Assembly: GCF_027359395.1 (NCBI RefSeq)
Contig: NZ_CP114778.1
Span: 248,001 to 312,000 of the forward strand
DNA: 64,000 nucleotides
From: Prochlorococcus marinus str. MIT 1013
GTDB lineage: Bacteria; Cyanobacteriota; Cyanobacteriia; PCC-6307; Cyanobiaceae
Direction: 5' to 3'
Shown: one piece after another, positions 8,513 through 18,794 of the stretch
How positions within the stretch are numbered: position 1 is the first letter of the stretch
How the letters are laid out: each line of letters starts with the position of its first letter
Notes under the pieces: generated by a model
The model's database searches: none
Seen by the model: only the letters and a program-made list of their open reading frames with translations
Told to the model about the DNA's origin: nothing
Translations under genes and position numbers: made by a program

Positions 8513-9667
8513 ATGTTTTTTGATTCTGATAGCTCTGCAATATTGTTATTAGAGGATGGTACCTATTTTGAAGGATTATCTTTTGGTGCAGTAGGAACTA
8601 TTACTGGAGAAGTAGTATTTAATACTGGTATGACAGGATATCAGGAGGTCATAACTGATCCAAGTTATTATGGTCAGCTTATTACTTTTACCTACCCAGA
8701 AATTGGAAATACTGGAGTAAATTCTGAGGATAATGAATCATCACATCCCTCCGTTAAAGGTGTAATAGCTCGTCAAGTCTCAAAAATTTCTAGTAACTGG
8801 AGACATGAAATTTCGTTTGAAAAGTGGCTAAAAGATGAAAATATTGTTGGAATTCATGGAATAGATACAAGAGCACTTGTTAGACATTTAAGAGAGTCTG
8901 GTTCTTTGAATGGAATTATTTCATCAGATTTAAACTCTTCAATAGCAGAATTATTTTCACTTTTACAAAAATCCCCTTCAATGAGTGGTCTGAATCTTGT
9001 AGATAAAGTAACAACGAAAACCTCTTTTAAATTTAATACAAGTTGTCCGGTTTCATTTGATAAGAGAATTAAAAATATTCAACCAATTCCATATAAAGTT
9101 GTCGCTATAGATTTTGGGATAAAGAAATCTATATTAGATCGATTAGTTGCGCATGGTTGTGAAGTAACTGTCTTACCTGCAAATGCAGAAATATCCGATG
9201 TTTTGGCTTTATCCCCTGAAGGTGTTTTCCTTTCTAATGGCCCTGGTGATCCCTCCACAGTTCATAGTGGTATTAAACTTGCTAAAAATTTAATTGAATA
9301 CAAAAAATTACCTGTATTTGGAATCTGCTTAGGACATCAGATCCTAGGATTAGCTCTAGGTGGAAAAACATTTAAACTTTCTTATGGGCATAGAGGTTTA
9401 AATCATCCATGCGGATTGAAAGGAAAAGTTGAAATTACAAGTCAAAATCATGGTTTCGCTTTGAATTCAGAATCTCTGAATCCCAAAAAAATAAAAATTA
9501 CACGATTAAATTTGAATGACCAAACAGTGGCCGCTATTTCAGTAATTGATAAGCCTTTCTTTGGTGTTCAATATCATCCCGAGGCAAGCCCAGGACCTCA
9601 CGATGCTGATCATCATTTTAATCATTTCGTAACCTTAATAGAAGAACGACGAATAATCGTGGATTAA
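8513..9667 (+). CDS. carA: Carbamoyl-phosphate synthase small subunit (glutaminase)
   Basis: Hydrolyses glutamine and passes ammonia to CarB for carbamoyl phosphate, feeding arginine and pyrimidine synthesis. The N-terminal CarA domain shows [14 protein letters not shown] and [11 protein letters not shown]. The C-terminal class I glutamine amidotransferase domain has GICLGHQ with the nucleophilic cysteine at about residue 272, and the late [10 protein letters not shown] histidine/glutamate motif. The length of 384 residues is normal. carB is not in the window, so the two subunits are unlinked here. Confidence 0.95.
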   Translation: MFFDSDSSAILLLEDGTYFEGLSFGAVGTITGEVVFNTGMTGYQEVITDPSYYGQLITFTYPEIGNTGVNSEDNESSHPSVKGVIARQVSKISSNWRHEISFEKWLKDENIVGIHGIDTRALVRHLRESGSLNGIISSDLNSSIAELFSLLQKSPSMSGLNLVDKVTTKTSFKFNTSCPVSFDKRIKNIQPIPYKVVAIDFGIKKSILDRLVAHGCEVTVLPANAEISDVLALSPEGVFLSNGPGDPSTVHSGIKLAKNLIEYKKLPVFGICLGHQILGLALGGKTFKLSYGHRGLNHPCGLKGKVEITSQNHGFALNSESLNPKKIKITRLNLNDQTVAAISVIDKPFFGVQYHPEASPGPHDADHHFNHFVTLIEERRIIVD

Positions 9668-9718
9668 TTTGGTTTCTATCACTACACTTCCATCATGAAG
9701 TCATAGGGGACTAATCCC

Positions 9719-10084
9719 ATAACTGAATTACAACGACTTACTGTTTCTCTTAGAGGTGGTTTTAGCCAGCAAAATGGTTGTTTGGTGATTAATTTCACTG
9801 GTCAACTAGATGCATATTCAGAGAAACAATTCACAACTTATATCAATGAAGTTTTAGCTTCTAATCAACTATCAGTCGTAATTGATTTAACTAATATTGA
9901 TTTCATTGATTCTTGTGGCTTAGGTGCCATGGTTCAAGCAGCTAAAAAATGTACTCAGTCAAAAAGATCATTTAATGTTGTAGGAAATCCTAGAGTCATT
10001 CAAACAATTAAACTTGTTCGATTAGAGGAATTCCTGCATTTGGCGCCAGATCTCAATACTGCAATTGGTAAATTATCAGCTTGA
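9719..10084 (+). CDS. STAS-domain protein (anti-sigma-factor antagonist type)
   Basis: The STAS core is clear: VINFTGQLDAYSEK, a VVIDLTNIDFID strand and DSCGLGAMVQ, where the first serine is the phospho-acceptor position of SpoIIAA-type proteins. The first standard start is TTG at 9782, but that would begin inside the domain and remove its first strand. The frame is open back to 9707, and upstream codons read TELQRLTVSLRGGF, like the missing strand. The only start-like codon there is ATA at 9719, with AGGGGA eight bases before it. I give 9719 as the likely biological start and 9782 as the conventional one. The stop overlaps the TTG of the next gene. Confidence 0.75.
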   Translation: MTELQRLTVSLRGGFSQQNGCLVINFTGQLDAYSEKQFTTYINEVLASNQLSVVIDLTNIDFIDSCGLGAMVQAAKKCTQSKRSFNVVGNPRVIQTIKLVRLEEFLHLAPDLNTAIGKLSA

Positions 10085-10479
10085 CTGATTGGATTCGCTC
10101 TTACAAATCAACCATTTCTCCTGATGGTTTGGGCCCTCTGCAATTAGCTTGGTTAGGTGACGCTGTATGGGAAATGCACCAAAGGTTACGATATTGCAAT
10201 AGTCCAATGCGCTCCAAGGATCTGCACAATGCGGTTGTTAATGAGGTGAATGCATCTAGCCAAGCGAGGGCAATCAGTAAAATTGAACCTTTTTTAACTG
10301 ATACTGAAAAGGATTTCCTTAGAAAAGGTAGAAACAAAGCAGGAAGAGGTCCTAAAAATGTAGATGCAGCCACATATGCTATTGCGACCGGTTTTGAGAC
10401 TATTGTTGGATGGTTGTTTCTGAAAAATCCCAATCGGCTTGCTGATTTATTCGATCTTCTAGATCGACCAATTAACTAG
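10081..10479 (+). CDS. mrnC: Mini-ribonuclease III
   Basis: A 132-residue RNase III catalytic domain without a dsRNA-binding domain, the form that matures the ends of 23S rRNA. LAWLGDAVWE contains the conserved catalytic-region aspartate; a GRNKAGRGPKNVD segment and the DAATYAIATGFETIVGWL helix are also typical of Mini-III. The TTG start at 10081 overlaps the TGA of the STAS gene (TTGA), so the genes are probably translationally coupled. The RlmB-type methyltransferase gene follows after 17 bases, making an RNA-maturation pair. Confidence 0.88.
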   Translation: MTDWIRSYKSTISPDGLGPLQLAWLGDAVWEMHQRLRYCNSPMRSKDLHNAVVNEVNASSQARAISKIEPFLTDTEKDFLRKGRNKAGRGPKNVDAATYAIATGFETIVGWLFLKNPNRLADLFDLLDRPIN

Positions 10480-10496
10480 AAAAAAGTTCTTATAAA

Positions 10497-11747
10497 ATGA
10501 GTTATCGCTTCAATAAAGACACTACGAATTCAAGAAACTCTTCATCTAATAAACGAAGTAGTAACTATTTTCGTCGAGATAATGATTCTAAAAAGTCTAA
10601 TTTTAATGATCGAAGAAGAGAAAATAATAAAATCAATCGTCTTTCATCTGCTCAAGTAAATCAATACTCATTAGATAAAGAATTATCTGAAAGATCAAGA
10701 ACTAGTAATAAGTCAAATTCAAATTACAGAGGATCTAATCGATTCGAACGAAAACTGACAAACTCATCATATAGAGATCAAAACTCTCAGGAAACAGGTT
10801 CTTATAGAGGATCTAATCGATTTGACCGAAAATCAGTTAAACCTTCACACAGAAATCTTAATTCTAAGGAAACTAACAATTACAGAAGAGCAGAAAATAA
10901 TGAACCTCTTTCATATTCTGAAAGTTTTACCAAAACGTTAAGTGATGATCTTATTTGGGGTCGTCATTCAACTGAGGCAGCTCTTCTGGGTGGCAGAGCA
11001 ATTCATAGGATTTGGTGTACCTCTGAATTACGAAGTTCATCTAAGTTTTATCAACTTCTCAAAGATTCAAAATCTTCTGGAGTCTTGGTTGAAGAAGTTT
11101 CTTGGTCAAGGCTTGGCCAGCTCACTAATGGAGCAGTTCATCAAGGAATAGTTTTACAAATTGCCGCATCAAAAACTCATGATTTGAAGAATCTAATTGA
11201 TGCTTGTAAAGCTTTTGGTGATTCATCATTGCTCTTGGCTTTAGATGGGTTAACTGATCCTCAGAACCTTGGAGCAATAATTCGATCTGCCGAAGCCCTC
11301 GGCGCTCAAGGCTTGATCCTTCCACAAAGACGCAGTGCAGGCTTGACAGGATCCGTAGCAAAAGTTGCTGCTGGAGCTCTAGAACATTTGCCAGTAGCAA
11401 GAGTTGTTAATTTGAATAGGTCTTTGGAGAAATTGAAAGACGAAGGTTATACCGTTGTTGGGTTAGCGGAGGAAGGGCCTTCAACCTTGTCTGAAATTAA
11501 ATTCCATGGTCCTTTAGTCGTAGTGGTTGGGTCTGAAGATAAAGGAATTTCACTAATAACAAGAAGGTTGTGCGATCAGTTAGTAAGGATTCCTCTTAAA
11601 GGAGTCACCACAAGCCTTAATGCATCAGTTGCCACGTCAATCTTCTTATATGAAGTGGCTAGATCAAGATGGATGCGATCAATCTCTGGACAAGACCCAT
11701 CTCCTAGATTATTGAAACCACAGATTTCAACTGAAAATAATAACTAA
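10497..11747 (+). CDS. rlmB: 23S rRNA 2'-O-ribose methyltransferase (TrmH/RlmB family) with repeat-bearing N-terminal extension
   Basis: Residues about 150-400 are a SpoU/TrmH methyltransferase. Visible segments include the substrate-binding start LIWGRHSTEAAL, motif 1 TDPQNLGAIIRSAEALG, and the knot-forming VVVGSEDKGI and IPLKGVTTSLNASVA. Residues 1-150 are a low-complexity extension rich in Arg, Ser and Asn. It contains a 26-residue unit starting YRGSNRF at residues 77 and 103, with a decayed third copy at 129. The family members usually lack such an extension of this size. The gene follows Mini-RNase III by 17 bases, consistent with rRNA maturation. Confidence 0.88.
   Translation: MSYRFNKDTTNSRNSSSNKRSSNYFRRDNDSKKSNFNDRRRENNKINRLSSAQVNQYSLDKELSERSRTSNKSNSNYRGSNRFERKLTNSSYRDQNSQETGSYRGSNRFDRKSVKPSHRNLNSKETNNYRRAENNEPLSYSESFTKTLSDDLIWGRHSTEAALLGGRAIHRIWCTSELRSSSKFYQLLKDSKSSGVLVEEVSWSRLGQLTNGAVHQGIVLQIAASKTHDLKNLIDACKAFGDSSLLLALDGLTDPQNLGAIIRSAEALGAQGLILPQRRSAGLTGSVAKVAAGALEHLPVARVVNLNRSLEKLKDEGYTVVGLAEEGPSTLSEIKFHGPLVVVVGSEDKGISLITRRLCDQLVRIPLKGVTTSLNASVATSIFLYEVARSRWMRSISGQDPSPRLLKPQISTENNN
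10725..10880 (+). repeat. Two 78-bp in-frame tandem repeats inside rlmB
   Basis: Two adjacent 78-bp units encode 26 residues each, beginning YRGSNRFERK and YRGSNRFDRK. The first 17 bases after the tyrosine codon, AGAGGATCTAATCGATT, are identical in both units (10728-10744 and 10806-10822). A third, shortened copy starts at 10881 with TACAGAAG. The unit is rich in Arg, Ser, Asn and aromatic residues, as in disordered RNA-binding tails. Confidence 0.8.
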
Positions 11748-11974
11748 TCTTTTTAAATTTAATTTTGAAAAGAAGCGTATATTTTTTATAGTTTTATTAT
11801 GAATTCTTAAATTTCATATTCAAATTATATTATTAATTAAATCAACCAAAGCTTTTTATAATCAACATTTTTTGGATTCAGGTATATGTTTCATCATCAA
11901 CTGAACATAATATTCATTTTTTATTTGATAAACATCTAGTTAAGAAAGTATAATAAATTAAACGCAGTTTACTT

Positions 11975-12205
11975 ATGGGTCCCATTAGGGCTCTTCGAAG
12001 CTTAGGTAACAGTTTTGGCTTGGCCTGGTGGGCCAAGGTTGAGACAATTCAACCTGAGGTTACATATTGGTTTGGTCCATTTCTGACTCGTCGTAGTTTG
12101 AAAGTCAGATTAAATGGATTTGTAGATGATCTTTCTGCAGAGGCACCTCATGAAATAAGTCATAGTTTAATTAGGTGTCGCCGTAATGAGCCTCTAACGT
12201 CATAA
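11975..12205 (+). CDS. DUF1816 family protein
   Basis: A 76-residue protein with the DUF1816 pattern WWAKVET, then YWFGPF, then GFVDDL. This is a small soluble cyanobacterial family. The start ATG is preceded by a 226-base gap in which I see no further gene. The gatA gene follows after 30 bases on the same strand. Function is unknown; I see no catalytic motif. Confidence 0.75.
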   Translation: MGPIRALRSLGNSFGLAWWAKVETIQPEVTYWFGPFLTRRSLKVRLNGFVDDLSAEAPHEISHSLIRCRRNEPLTS

Positions 12206-12235
12206 GCTTAAAAATATTTTTTTTATAATTTAATA

Positions 12236-13696
12236 ATGACTTTTGAAGACTTACGCCAGAAATTGAAAAGTGGTGAGGTCTCTTCCAAGGAGCTTGTTCA
12301 AAAAAAAATAAACCGAATAAATGAATTAGATCCAACTCTGAATTCCTTTTTAATCGTTAATACTGAGCTGGCTCTAAGCAAAGCTGAACATATCGATAAA
12401 CAAATAGCTTCTGGTGACTATTTACCGCCTTTGTCTGGAATTCCCATTGCTATTAAAGACAACCTTTGTACAAAAGGAATTAAGACAACTTGCGCAAGCA
12501 AGATTTTGGACAATTTTGTCCCCCCGTACGAATCAACAGTTACTAAAAAACTTTTGAACGCAGGAGCAATAATGATTGGCAAGACAAATATGGATGAATT
12601 TGCGATGGGGAGCTCTACAGAAACCTCTGCATTTGGTCCTACCTTGAATCCATGGAACATAACAAAAGTTCCTGGTGGCAGCTCAGGTGGTAGTGCTGCT
12701 TCTGTTGCTGCAGGATTGTGTTACGGATCTCTGGGCTCTGATACTGGCGGGTCAATCCGACAACCAGCTTCTTTTTGTGGCGTTGTTGGTATGAAGCCAA
12801 CTTATGGTCGAGTAAGTCGATGGGGTTTAATAGCTTTTGCTAGTTCTTTAGATCAAGTTGGTCCATTTGCTAATAATGTTTCTGATGCAGCTGAAATTTT
12901 ACAAGTTATAGCAGGCAAAGATGAGTTTGATTCAACTACTGTTGATGTTCCTGTTCCTAATTATTTAGAGACCCTTTCTAAGTCAATTAAGGGCATAAAA
13001 ATAGGTTTAATTGATAACTGCTTTGATCATGAAGGTTTAGCTGCTGATGTTAAAGAATCTGTTCTTGGCTCTGCCTCGCTGCTAGAAAACTTAGGTGCAG
13101 AAATTGTTAATGTTTCTTGTCCTCGTTTCAATGATGGAATTGCTACTTATTACGTTATTGCCCCATCTGAAGCTTCAGCGAATTTAGCTAGATACGACGG
13201 AGTCAAATATGGATTCCGCGCTGAAGATGAACAATCTCTTATTGAAATGACCTCCAAAAGTCGAGCACTTGGCTTTGGAAGTGAAGTTAAACGAAGAATT
13301 CTTATTGGAACCTATGCCCTATCCGCTGGTTATGTTGATGCTTACTACAAGAAGGCCCAGCAAGTTCGAACTTTGATACGTAGAGACTTTGATGATGCTT
13401 TTAAAAAAGTAGATGTTTTGTTAGCTCCAACAGCACCTACAACTGCTTTCGGTTCTCGAGAAAATATTGACAATCCAATGGCGATGTATCTATCGGATTT
13501 ATTAACGATTCCAGCAAATTTAGCAGGATTGCCTGCAATCAGCCTGCCATGTGGTTTTGATAAATCTGGTTTGCCAATAGGCTTACAGCTAATTGGAAAT
13601 ATTTTTGAAGAAGGTAAGCTTCTTCAAGTAGCTAATCAATTTGAGAAAGCTGCTGAGGTTTATAAAAGTAGGCCTAAAACAGATTTCACGTTATAA
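12236..13696 (+). CDS. gatA: Glutamyl-tRNA(Gln) amidotransferase subunit A
   Basis: The amidase subunit of GatCAB, which converts Glu-tRNA(Gln) to Gln-tRNA(Gln). The amidase-signature triad is visible: K74 in AIKDN, S149 in the [10 protein letters not shown] loop, and S173 in [10 protein letters not shown]. The length of 486 residues is normal. gatB and gatC are not in the window, as is common in cyanobacteria where the subunits are scattered. The dnaE gene follows after 71 bases that contain two hairpins. Confidence 0.95.
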   Translation: MTFEDLRQKLKSGEVSSKELVQKKINRINELDPTLNSFLIVNTELALSKAEHIDKQIASGDYLPPLSGIPIAIKDNLCTKGIKTTCASKILDNFVPPYESTVTKKLLNAGAIMIGKTNMDEFAMGSSTETSAFGPTLNPWNITKVPGGSSGGSAASVAAGLCYGSLGSDTGGSIRQPASFCGVVGMKPTYGRVSRWGLIAFASSLDQVGPFANNVSDAAEILQVIAGKDEFDSTTVDVPVPNYLETLSKSIKGIKIGLIDNCFDHEGLAADVKESVLGSASLLENLGAEIVNVSCPRFNDGIATYYVIAPSEASANLARYDGVKYGFRAEDEQSLIEMTSKSRALGFGSEVKRRILIGTYALSAGYVDAYYKKAQQVRTLIRRDFDDAFKKVDVLLAPTAPTTAFGSRENIDNPMAMYLSDLLTIPANLAGLPAISLPCGFDKSGLPIGLQLIGNIFEEGKLLQVANQFEKAAEVYKSRPKTDFTL

Positions 13697-13704
13697 AGTT
13701 TGAA

Positions 13705-13752
13705 CCACTTCATGTGGAGATTATAATTATCGCTACACTACATGCAGTGTAG
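13705..13752 (+). other. Two tandem hairpins between gatA and dnaE
   Basis: The first is CCAC/GTGG around a 5-base loop (13705-13717). The second is CTACACT/AGTGTAG around ACATGC (13733-13752), a perfect 7-bp stem ending 15 bases before the dnaE ATG. No clear T-run follows either one, so they look more like leader or regulatory structures than classical terminators. Confidence 0.4.
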
Positions 13753-13767
13753 TTTAGTGGAATATTA

Positions 13768-16700
13768 ATGACTTTTGTTCCCATTCATAATCATAGTGAC
13801 TACAGCCTTCTTGATGGAGCCAGTCAACTCCCTTTAATGGTTCAAAGAGCAAAGGAATTGGGGATGCCAGCTCTTGCCCTGACTGATCATGGAGTAATGT
13901 ATGGTGCGATTGAATTATTGAAGTTATGTAAGGCCGCAAATATAAAGCCAATTATTGGGAATGAGATGTACGTTATCAATGGTTCAATTGATGATCCTCA
14001 GCCCAAAAAAGAAAAAAGATATCATCTTGTTGTTGTAGCGAAAAACCAAATTGGTTATGAAAATCTCGTAAAGTTAACAACGCTTAGTCATTTAAACGGT
14101 GTTAGAGGAAGAGGTATTTTTTCAAGACCATGTATAGATAAGTCTTTATTCAAAAAATATAGCGAGGGATTGATTTGTTCAACAGCTTGCTTAGGTGGTG
14201 AAATTCCACAAGCGATTTTAAAAGGTAGAAATGACGTTGCTAGAGAAGTGGCCGCTTGGTATAAACAAATTTTGGGCGATGATTTTTATCTTGAAATTCA
14301 AGACCATGGATCAATTGAGGATAGAATTGTTAATAGTGAAATAGTCAAAATATCTCAAGAACTTGATATCCAAATTATTGCTACTAATGATGCACATTAT
14401 GTATCAAAGAATGATATTGAAGCACATGATGCACTTATTTGTGTTTTGACTGGAAAATTAATAAGTGATCACAAAAGATTACGATATACAGGGACTGAAT
14501 ATATTAAATCTGAGGAGGAAATGAGAAGTTTATTTACTGATCATTTAGACAATCATGTTATAAATAGTGCAATAGAAAATACAGTTAAACTATCAAACAA
14601 GGTTGAAGAATATACGATATTAGGGACTTATAAGATGCCAAATTTTCCTATACCTAATGGTTATAAACCAATCGAATATCTTAAAGAGATAACTATCAAC
14701 GGTTTGAAAGAAATTTTAGATATTACTAAATTTCAAAATTTTCCAATTGCATATAAAGAAAGACTTGATTATGAGTTACAAGTAATAGAACAAATGGGGT
14801 TTCCCACTTATTTTCTTGTTGTATGGGATTATATTAGATTTGCAAGAGAGCAAAATATTCCTGTAGGCCCAGGCAGAGGATCAGCAGCTGGTTCTTTAGT
14901 CGCTTTTTCTCTTCATATAACTAATATTGACCCAGTAGAAAATGGTTTATTATTTGAAAGATTTCTCAATCCTGAGAGAAAGTCAATGCCTGATATTGAT
15001 ACTGATTTTTGTATTGAAAGACGTGGTGAAGTTATAGATTATGTAACTAAAAAGTATGGTGAAGATAAAGTTGCACAGATAATTACTTTTAACAGAATGA
15101 CATCTAAGGCTGTTTTGAAAGATGTCGCCCGTGTACTTGATATTCCATATGGAGATGCAGATCGTTTAGCTAAATTAATTCCAGTTGTAAGGGGTAAGCC
15201 GGCAAAATTGTCATCTATGATTTCAAAAGAATCGCCAAATAAGGATTTCTATGAAAAATATAATAAAGATTCTAGAGTAAAGAAATGGGTTGATATGGCA
15301 ATGAGGATAGAAGGGACAAATAAGACTTTTGGTGTGCATGCAGCAGGTGTTGTTATTGCTGCTAATTCACTTGATAATTTAGTTCCTCTTCAAAGAAACA
15401 ATGATGGACAAATAATCACTCAATACTTTATGGAAGATATTGAATCACTTGGCCTTTTGAAGATGGACTTCTTAGGACTTAGAAATCTTACAATGATCGA
15501 AAAGACAATTAATTTAATTGAGAAATCAATTGGTAGGAGATTAGATCCTGATACTTTGCCTTTCACAGATAAAAAAACATTCGACTTACTTTCTAGGGGC
15601 GATTTAGAAGGTATTTTTCAACTTGAATCTAGTGGAATGAGACAAATAGTAAAAGATCTTAAACCTTCGTCTCTTGAGGATATTTCTTCAATTCTTGCCC
15701 TTTATCGTCCAGGTCCTCTTGATGCAGGGTTAATTCCTAAATTTATAAATAGAAAACATGGTAAGGAGAGTATTGATTTTCAACATCAGTCACTTGAGCC
15801 GATTTTAAGTGAGACGTATGGAATCATGGTTTATCAAGAGCAGATCATGAAGATCGCCCAAGACTTGGCAGGATATTCGCTTGGTCAAGCAGATTTATTA
15901 AGAAGGGCAATGGGTAAGAAAAAAGTATCCGAAATGCAGCGTCATAGAACGCTATTTGTTGATGGGGCTGTTAAGAATGGCGTTTCAGCCAATGTTGCTG
16001 AACAGTTATTTGATCAAATGGTTTTGTTTGCTGAATATTGCTTTAACAAAAGTCATTCAACAGCTTATGGCGCGGTTACTTATCAGACTGCTTATTTGAA
16101 AGCACATTATCCTGTCGCTTATATGGCGGCATTGCTTACCGTTAATGCTGGCTCGACTGACAAGGTTCAAAGATACATTTCTAACTGTAATTCAATGGGC
16201 ATAAACGTAATGCCTCCAAACATCAATACCTCTGGTGTTGATTTCACTCCAAAAGATAATTCAATTCTTTTTGGTTTTTCGGCTGTAAAAAATTTAGGTG
16301 ATGGTGCAATTAGAAAAATTATTACCTCTAGAGATAAAGATGGCGAATTTACTTCTTTAGCACAATTCTGTGATCGAATTTCACTTAGTGCTGTTAACCG
16401 AAGAGGTCTTGAGGCCTTGATACATAGTGGAGCGCTTGATTGCCTTGAAGAAAATGCAAATCGCGCTCAGCTTATTGCTGATTTGGATTTAACTATTGAA
16501 TGGGCTTCTTGTAGAGCAAAAGATAGAACTAGTGGTCAAGGTAATCTTTTCGATCTTTCTACTTCCACAAATAATGAATCATCACCGACTGATGATTTTT
16601 CATCTGCTCCAAAGGCTAAAAAAGTCAACGAGTACCTTCCTTCAGACAAACTTAAACTAGAAAAAGAGCATGTTGGCTTCTATTTATCGGATCATCCTTT

Positions 16701-17286
16701 GAAGCAACTTTCAGAACCTGCAAAATTGATTGCTCCTATCAGCCTTGGTTCTTTAGAAGATCAAAAGGATAAGTCAAAGGTCAGTGTGATTGCAATGATT
16801 CCAGAGATGAGAGAAGTTACAACTAGAAAAGGTGACAGAATGGCGATTATTCAACTAGAGGATTTAACTGGTTCTTGTGAAGCGGTTGTCTTCCCAAAAA
16901 GTTATGAAAGATTATCTGATCATTTGATGGTTGAAACGAGGTTATTGATATGGGGCAGCGTAGATAGGAGAGATGAAACTGTTCAACTGCTAATTGATGA
17001 TTGTCGAGAAATTGATGATTTAAGATTTCTATTGATTGATCTTCGTCCTGAGCAAGCTACTGATATCAATGTTCAGCATAAATTAAGAGAATGTCTTTCG
17101 AAAAATAGACCTGCTAGAAACGAATTAGGAGTTCGTATCCCAGTTGTGGCTTGTCTTAAGGACAATGATAATACTAGGTATGTAAGATTAGGTGATCAAT
17201 TTTGTGTAAAGGATACTGACTTGGCTTTAGATTCTTTGTCAAAGAATTCCTTTATTGCAAGATCTAGTAAAAGTCTTGTACTTTAA
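13768..17286 (+). CDS. dnaE: DNA polymerase III alpha subunit
   Basis: The replicative polymerase, 1172 residues. The N-terminal PHP domain starts [13 protein letters not shown]. The palm carries catalytic aspartates in PDIDTDF (D409 and D411), and [11 protein letters not shown] precedes them. An HhH/OB region follows (about residues 960-1080), with SDHPL and a [15 protein letters not shown] strand. In many cyanobacteria this gene is split by an intein between Y and C of AEYCFNK. Here Y757-C758 are contiguous, so the gene is intact and intein-free. It ends 8 bases before the stop of the convergent PAM68-like gene. Confidence 0.97.
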   Translation: MTFVPIHNHSDYSLLDGASQLPLMVQRAKELGMPALALTDHGVMYGAIELLKLCKAANIKPIIGNEMYVINGSIDDPQPKKEKRYHLVVVAKNQIGYENLVKLTTLSHLNGVRGRGIFSRPCIDKSLFKKYSEGLICSTACLGGEIPQAILKGRNDVAREVAAWYKQILGDDFYLEIQDHGSIEDRIVNSEIVKISQELDIQIIATNDAHYVSKNDIEAHDALICVLTGKLISDHKRLRYTGTEYIKSEEEMRSLFTDHLDNHVINSAIENTVKLSNKVEEYTILGTYKMPNFPIPNGYKPIEYLKEITINGLKEILDITKFQNFPIAYKERLDYELQVIEQMGFPTYFLVVWDYIRFAREQNIPVGPGRGSAAGSLVAFSLHITNIDPVENGLLFERFLNPERKSMPDIDTDFCIERRGEVIDYVTKKYGEDKVAQIITFNRMTSKAVLKDVARVLDIPYGDADRLAKLIPVVRGKPAKLSSMISKESPNKDFYEKYNKDSRVKKWVDMAMRIEGTNKTFGVHAAGVVIAANSLDNLVPLQRNNDGQIITQYFMEDIESLGLLKMDFLGLRNLTMIEKTINLIEKSIGRRLDPDTLPFTDKKTFDLLSRGDLEGIFQLESSGMRQIVKDLKPSSLEDISSILALYRPGPLDAGLIPKFINRKHGKESIDFQHQSLEPILSETYGIMVYQEQIMKIAQDLAGYSLGQADLLRRAMGKKKVSEMQRHRTLFVDGAVKNGVSANVAEQLFDQMVLFAEYCFNKSHSTAYGAVTYQTAYLKAHYPVAYMAALLTVNAGSTDKVQRYISNCNSMGINVMPPNINTSGVDFTPKDNSILFGFSAVKNLGDGAIRKIITSRDKDGEFTSLAQFCDRISLSAVNRRGLEALIHSGALDCLEENANRAQLIADLDLTIEWASCRAKDRTSGQGNLFDLSTSTNNESSPTDDFSSAPKAKKVNEYLPSDKLKLEKEHVGFYLSDHPLKQLSEPAKLIAPISLGSLEDQKDKSKVSVIAMIPEMREVTTRKGDRMAIIQLEDLTGSCEAVVFPKSYERLSDHLMVETRLLIWGSVDRRDETVQLLIDDCREIDDLRFLLIDLRPEQATDINVQHKLRECLSKNRPARNELGVRIPVVACLKDNDNTRYVRLGDQFCVKDTDLALDSLSKNSFIARSSKSLVL

Positions 17287-17294
17287 AAAATCTT

Positions 17295-17735
17295 TTAACC
17301 TGCAATATCTTTTTGACTAGTTTTAAATGCATCTTTCATTCTATTGATGTTTGGCTTTATATTCTCAAAACCAAGAAAAGTGCCTGGGGTGAAATCCCAA
17401 CTGGCTGAAAGTATTCCATAACTTAATCCTAATAAGCCAACAAGAAAACAAATTGCTGAACTTACTAGAGTGAGTGTTGGAGATATTTCAGCAATACCTT
17501 TACTTATTAAAAAATAACTTCCAATAAATACTCCCATGCCACTTAGGGTCGGAATACCTGTCGTAAAAGCAATTCTTCTTGCCATTCTATTTGCTACATA
17601 GCTTGGAATACCTGACTTCTTGCTAGCAGTTTTTAAAGATTTGTTTTTAACGATTTTTGGAGCCGAGTCGTTGCCGGAGAATCCTATTTTAACTTCTTTA
17701 GGTTGATTCTTTTTGTTTCTTTTCTCACCTTTCAT
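17295..17735 (-). CDS. PAM68-like protein (DUF3464), photosystem II assembly factor
   Basis: A 146-residue protein with a basic, lysine-rich N-terminal 45 residues. A conserved IPSYVANRMARRIAFTTGIP segment follows, then two membrane helices (about residues 62-78 and 86-108) and a short tail with SWDFTPGTFLGFENI. This is the PAM68/DUF3464 layout; the plant PAM68 and its cyanobacterial relatives assist early photosystem II assembly and ribosome-associated D1/CP47 insertion. It is followed upstream on the same strand by rpsO. Confidence 0.85.
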   Translation of the reverse strand: MKGEKRNKKNQPKEVKIGFSGNDSAPKIVKNKSLKTASKKSGIPSYVANRMARRIAFTTGIPTLSGMGVFIGSYFLISKGIAEISPTLTLVSSAICFLVGLLGLSYGILSASWDFTPGTFLGFENIKPNINRMKDAFKTSQKDIAG

Positions 17736-17762
17736 TAGCTTCCAGGAATCTAATAGTATTTA

Positions 17763-18032
17763 TTATCCTCTAATAGCTAATTTTTCTATAAGCTCTGTAT
17801 ACCTTTTTTCACTTTTGGTTCGTACATAACCTAAAAGTCTTTTGCGCTGTCCAATCATTTTAAGCAATCCTTGCCTTGAGGAGAAGTCATGGATGTTGCC
17901 TTGAAGATGTTTGCTTAATTTTGAAATCCTTGTAGTAAGCATAGCCACTTGAACTTCTACTGAACCAGTATCAGTTGGATGTACTTGATGTGTGTTGATT
18001 AGCTTTTGTTTCTCTTCTGTGCCAAGTGACAT
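17763..18032 (-). CDS. rpsO: 30S ribosomal protein S15
   Basis: An 89-residue primary 16S rRNA-binding protein of the small-subunit platform. Family segments are present: [13 protein letters not shown], the [12 protein letters not shown] helix, and the RRxLL-like KRLLGYVR. Length is exactly typical. It lies 51 bases downstream of ruvA on the minus strand and 27 bases upstream of the PAM68-like gene. Confidence 0.97.
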   Translation of the reverse strand: MSLGTEEKQKLINTHQVHPTDTGSVEVQVAMLTTRISKLSKHLQGNIHDFSSRQGLLKMIGQRKRLLGYVRTKSEKRYTELIEKLAIRG

Positions 18033-18083
18033 TTGTTTTAGCTTTTCTTATTTATCAATTCTAATTTAATCCCTAGCCTTCTA

Positions 18084-18755
18084 TCAAGTACTCTTTTCAC
18101 TTAATTTCAAAAGAATCTCTTTGAGATGTTTGTCCATTAGCGCTGCTTTTTTTTCTGCAGATAGTGAATTCAATAATAAAGAATTTTCTTTTTCATTGGT
18201 TGTTATTATTTTAATTGAATCTTTTATTTCATTATCTACATAGCCAAGTGAATTTAGAATTAAACATATTTCATCAATATATTTAGAAAATTGATTAGGT
18301 ACTATGTCTTTTTTGTTATCCTGACTTGTTTGATTATCTATAAATGCTTCAAGTTTGTTTCTTAGCTCAACTATTAACCTCTCTGCAATACGTTTTCCTA
18401 TACCTTGCGTTTTTGTTAACAAATTAGATTCTTTATTATCTATCACCTTAACTAATTGGGTAACCTCAAAGTCCTCTAACAATGCAATTCCAATTTGTGG
18501 ACCAATACCGTTGACACCAATAATTTGTCGAAATAAATCTCTTTGATTAACCTCTAGAAAACCATATAAATTTGAGCCGTTTTCTCGATCTATTTGGTGA
18601 ATCCATAATTCAATCTCATTAGAATTCTCTGTTTTATCTATGTGTTTTGGTAATAGCTGTATTTCATAACCAACACCACCAACATTTAGAACAACTCCTT
18701 TTTTGGTGGATATTTGCCAGCTATGTACTATTTCACCTTTTAACCAGCTAATCAT
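18084..18755 (-). CDS. ruvA: Holliday junction DNA helicase subunit RuvA
   Basis: RuvA binds four-way junctions and loads the RuvB motor for branch migration. The N-terminal OB domain starts MISWLKGEIV. Helix-hairpin-helix motifs are visible as GVNGIGPQIGIALL and TQGIGKRIAERLIVEL. The C-terminal RuvB-contact domain (about 160-223) contains the ILNSLGYV segment. The length of 223 residues is slightly above the usual ~200. ruvB is not in the window. Confidence 0.94.
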   Translation of the reverse strand: MISWLKGEIVHSWQISTKKGVVLNVGGVGYEIQLLPKHIDKTENSNEIELWIHQIDRENGSNLYGFLEVNQRDLFRQIIGVNGIGPQIGIALLEDFEVTQLVKVIDNKESNLLTKTQGIGKRIAERLIVELRNKLEAFIDNQTSQDNKKDIVPNQFSKYIDEICLILNSLGYVDNEIKDSIKIITTNEKENSLLLNSLSAEKKAALMDKHLKEILLKLSEKST

Positions 18756-18794
18756 TATTTGTTTTGATTAAACTTTTCTGAATATTAAATATAC

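Noticed and set aside
10741-10760. GATTCGAAC resembling a tRNA T-loop
   Set aside because: It lies inside the rlmB repeat with no cloverleaf around it.
11748-11974. Possible small RNA or gene in the gap before the DUF1816 gene
   Set aside because: The gap is AT-rich with no ORF of useful length, no strong hairpin and no match to known Yfr RNA motifs that I can recall.
13768-17286. Intein or split gene in dnaE
   Set aside because: The frame is continuous for 1172 codons and the usual insertion site is uninterrupted.
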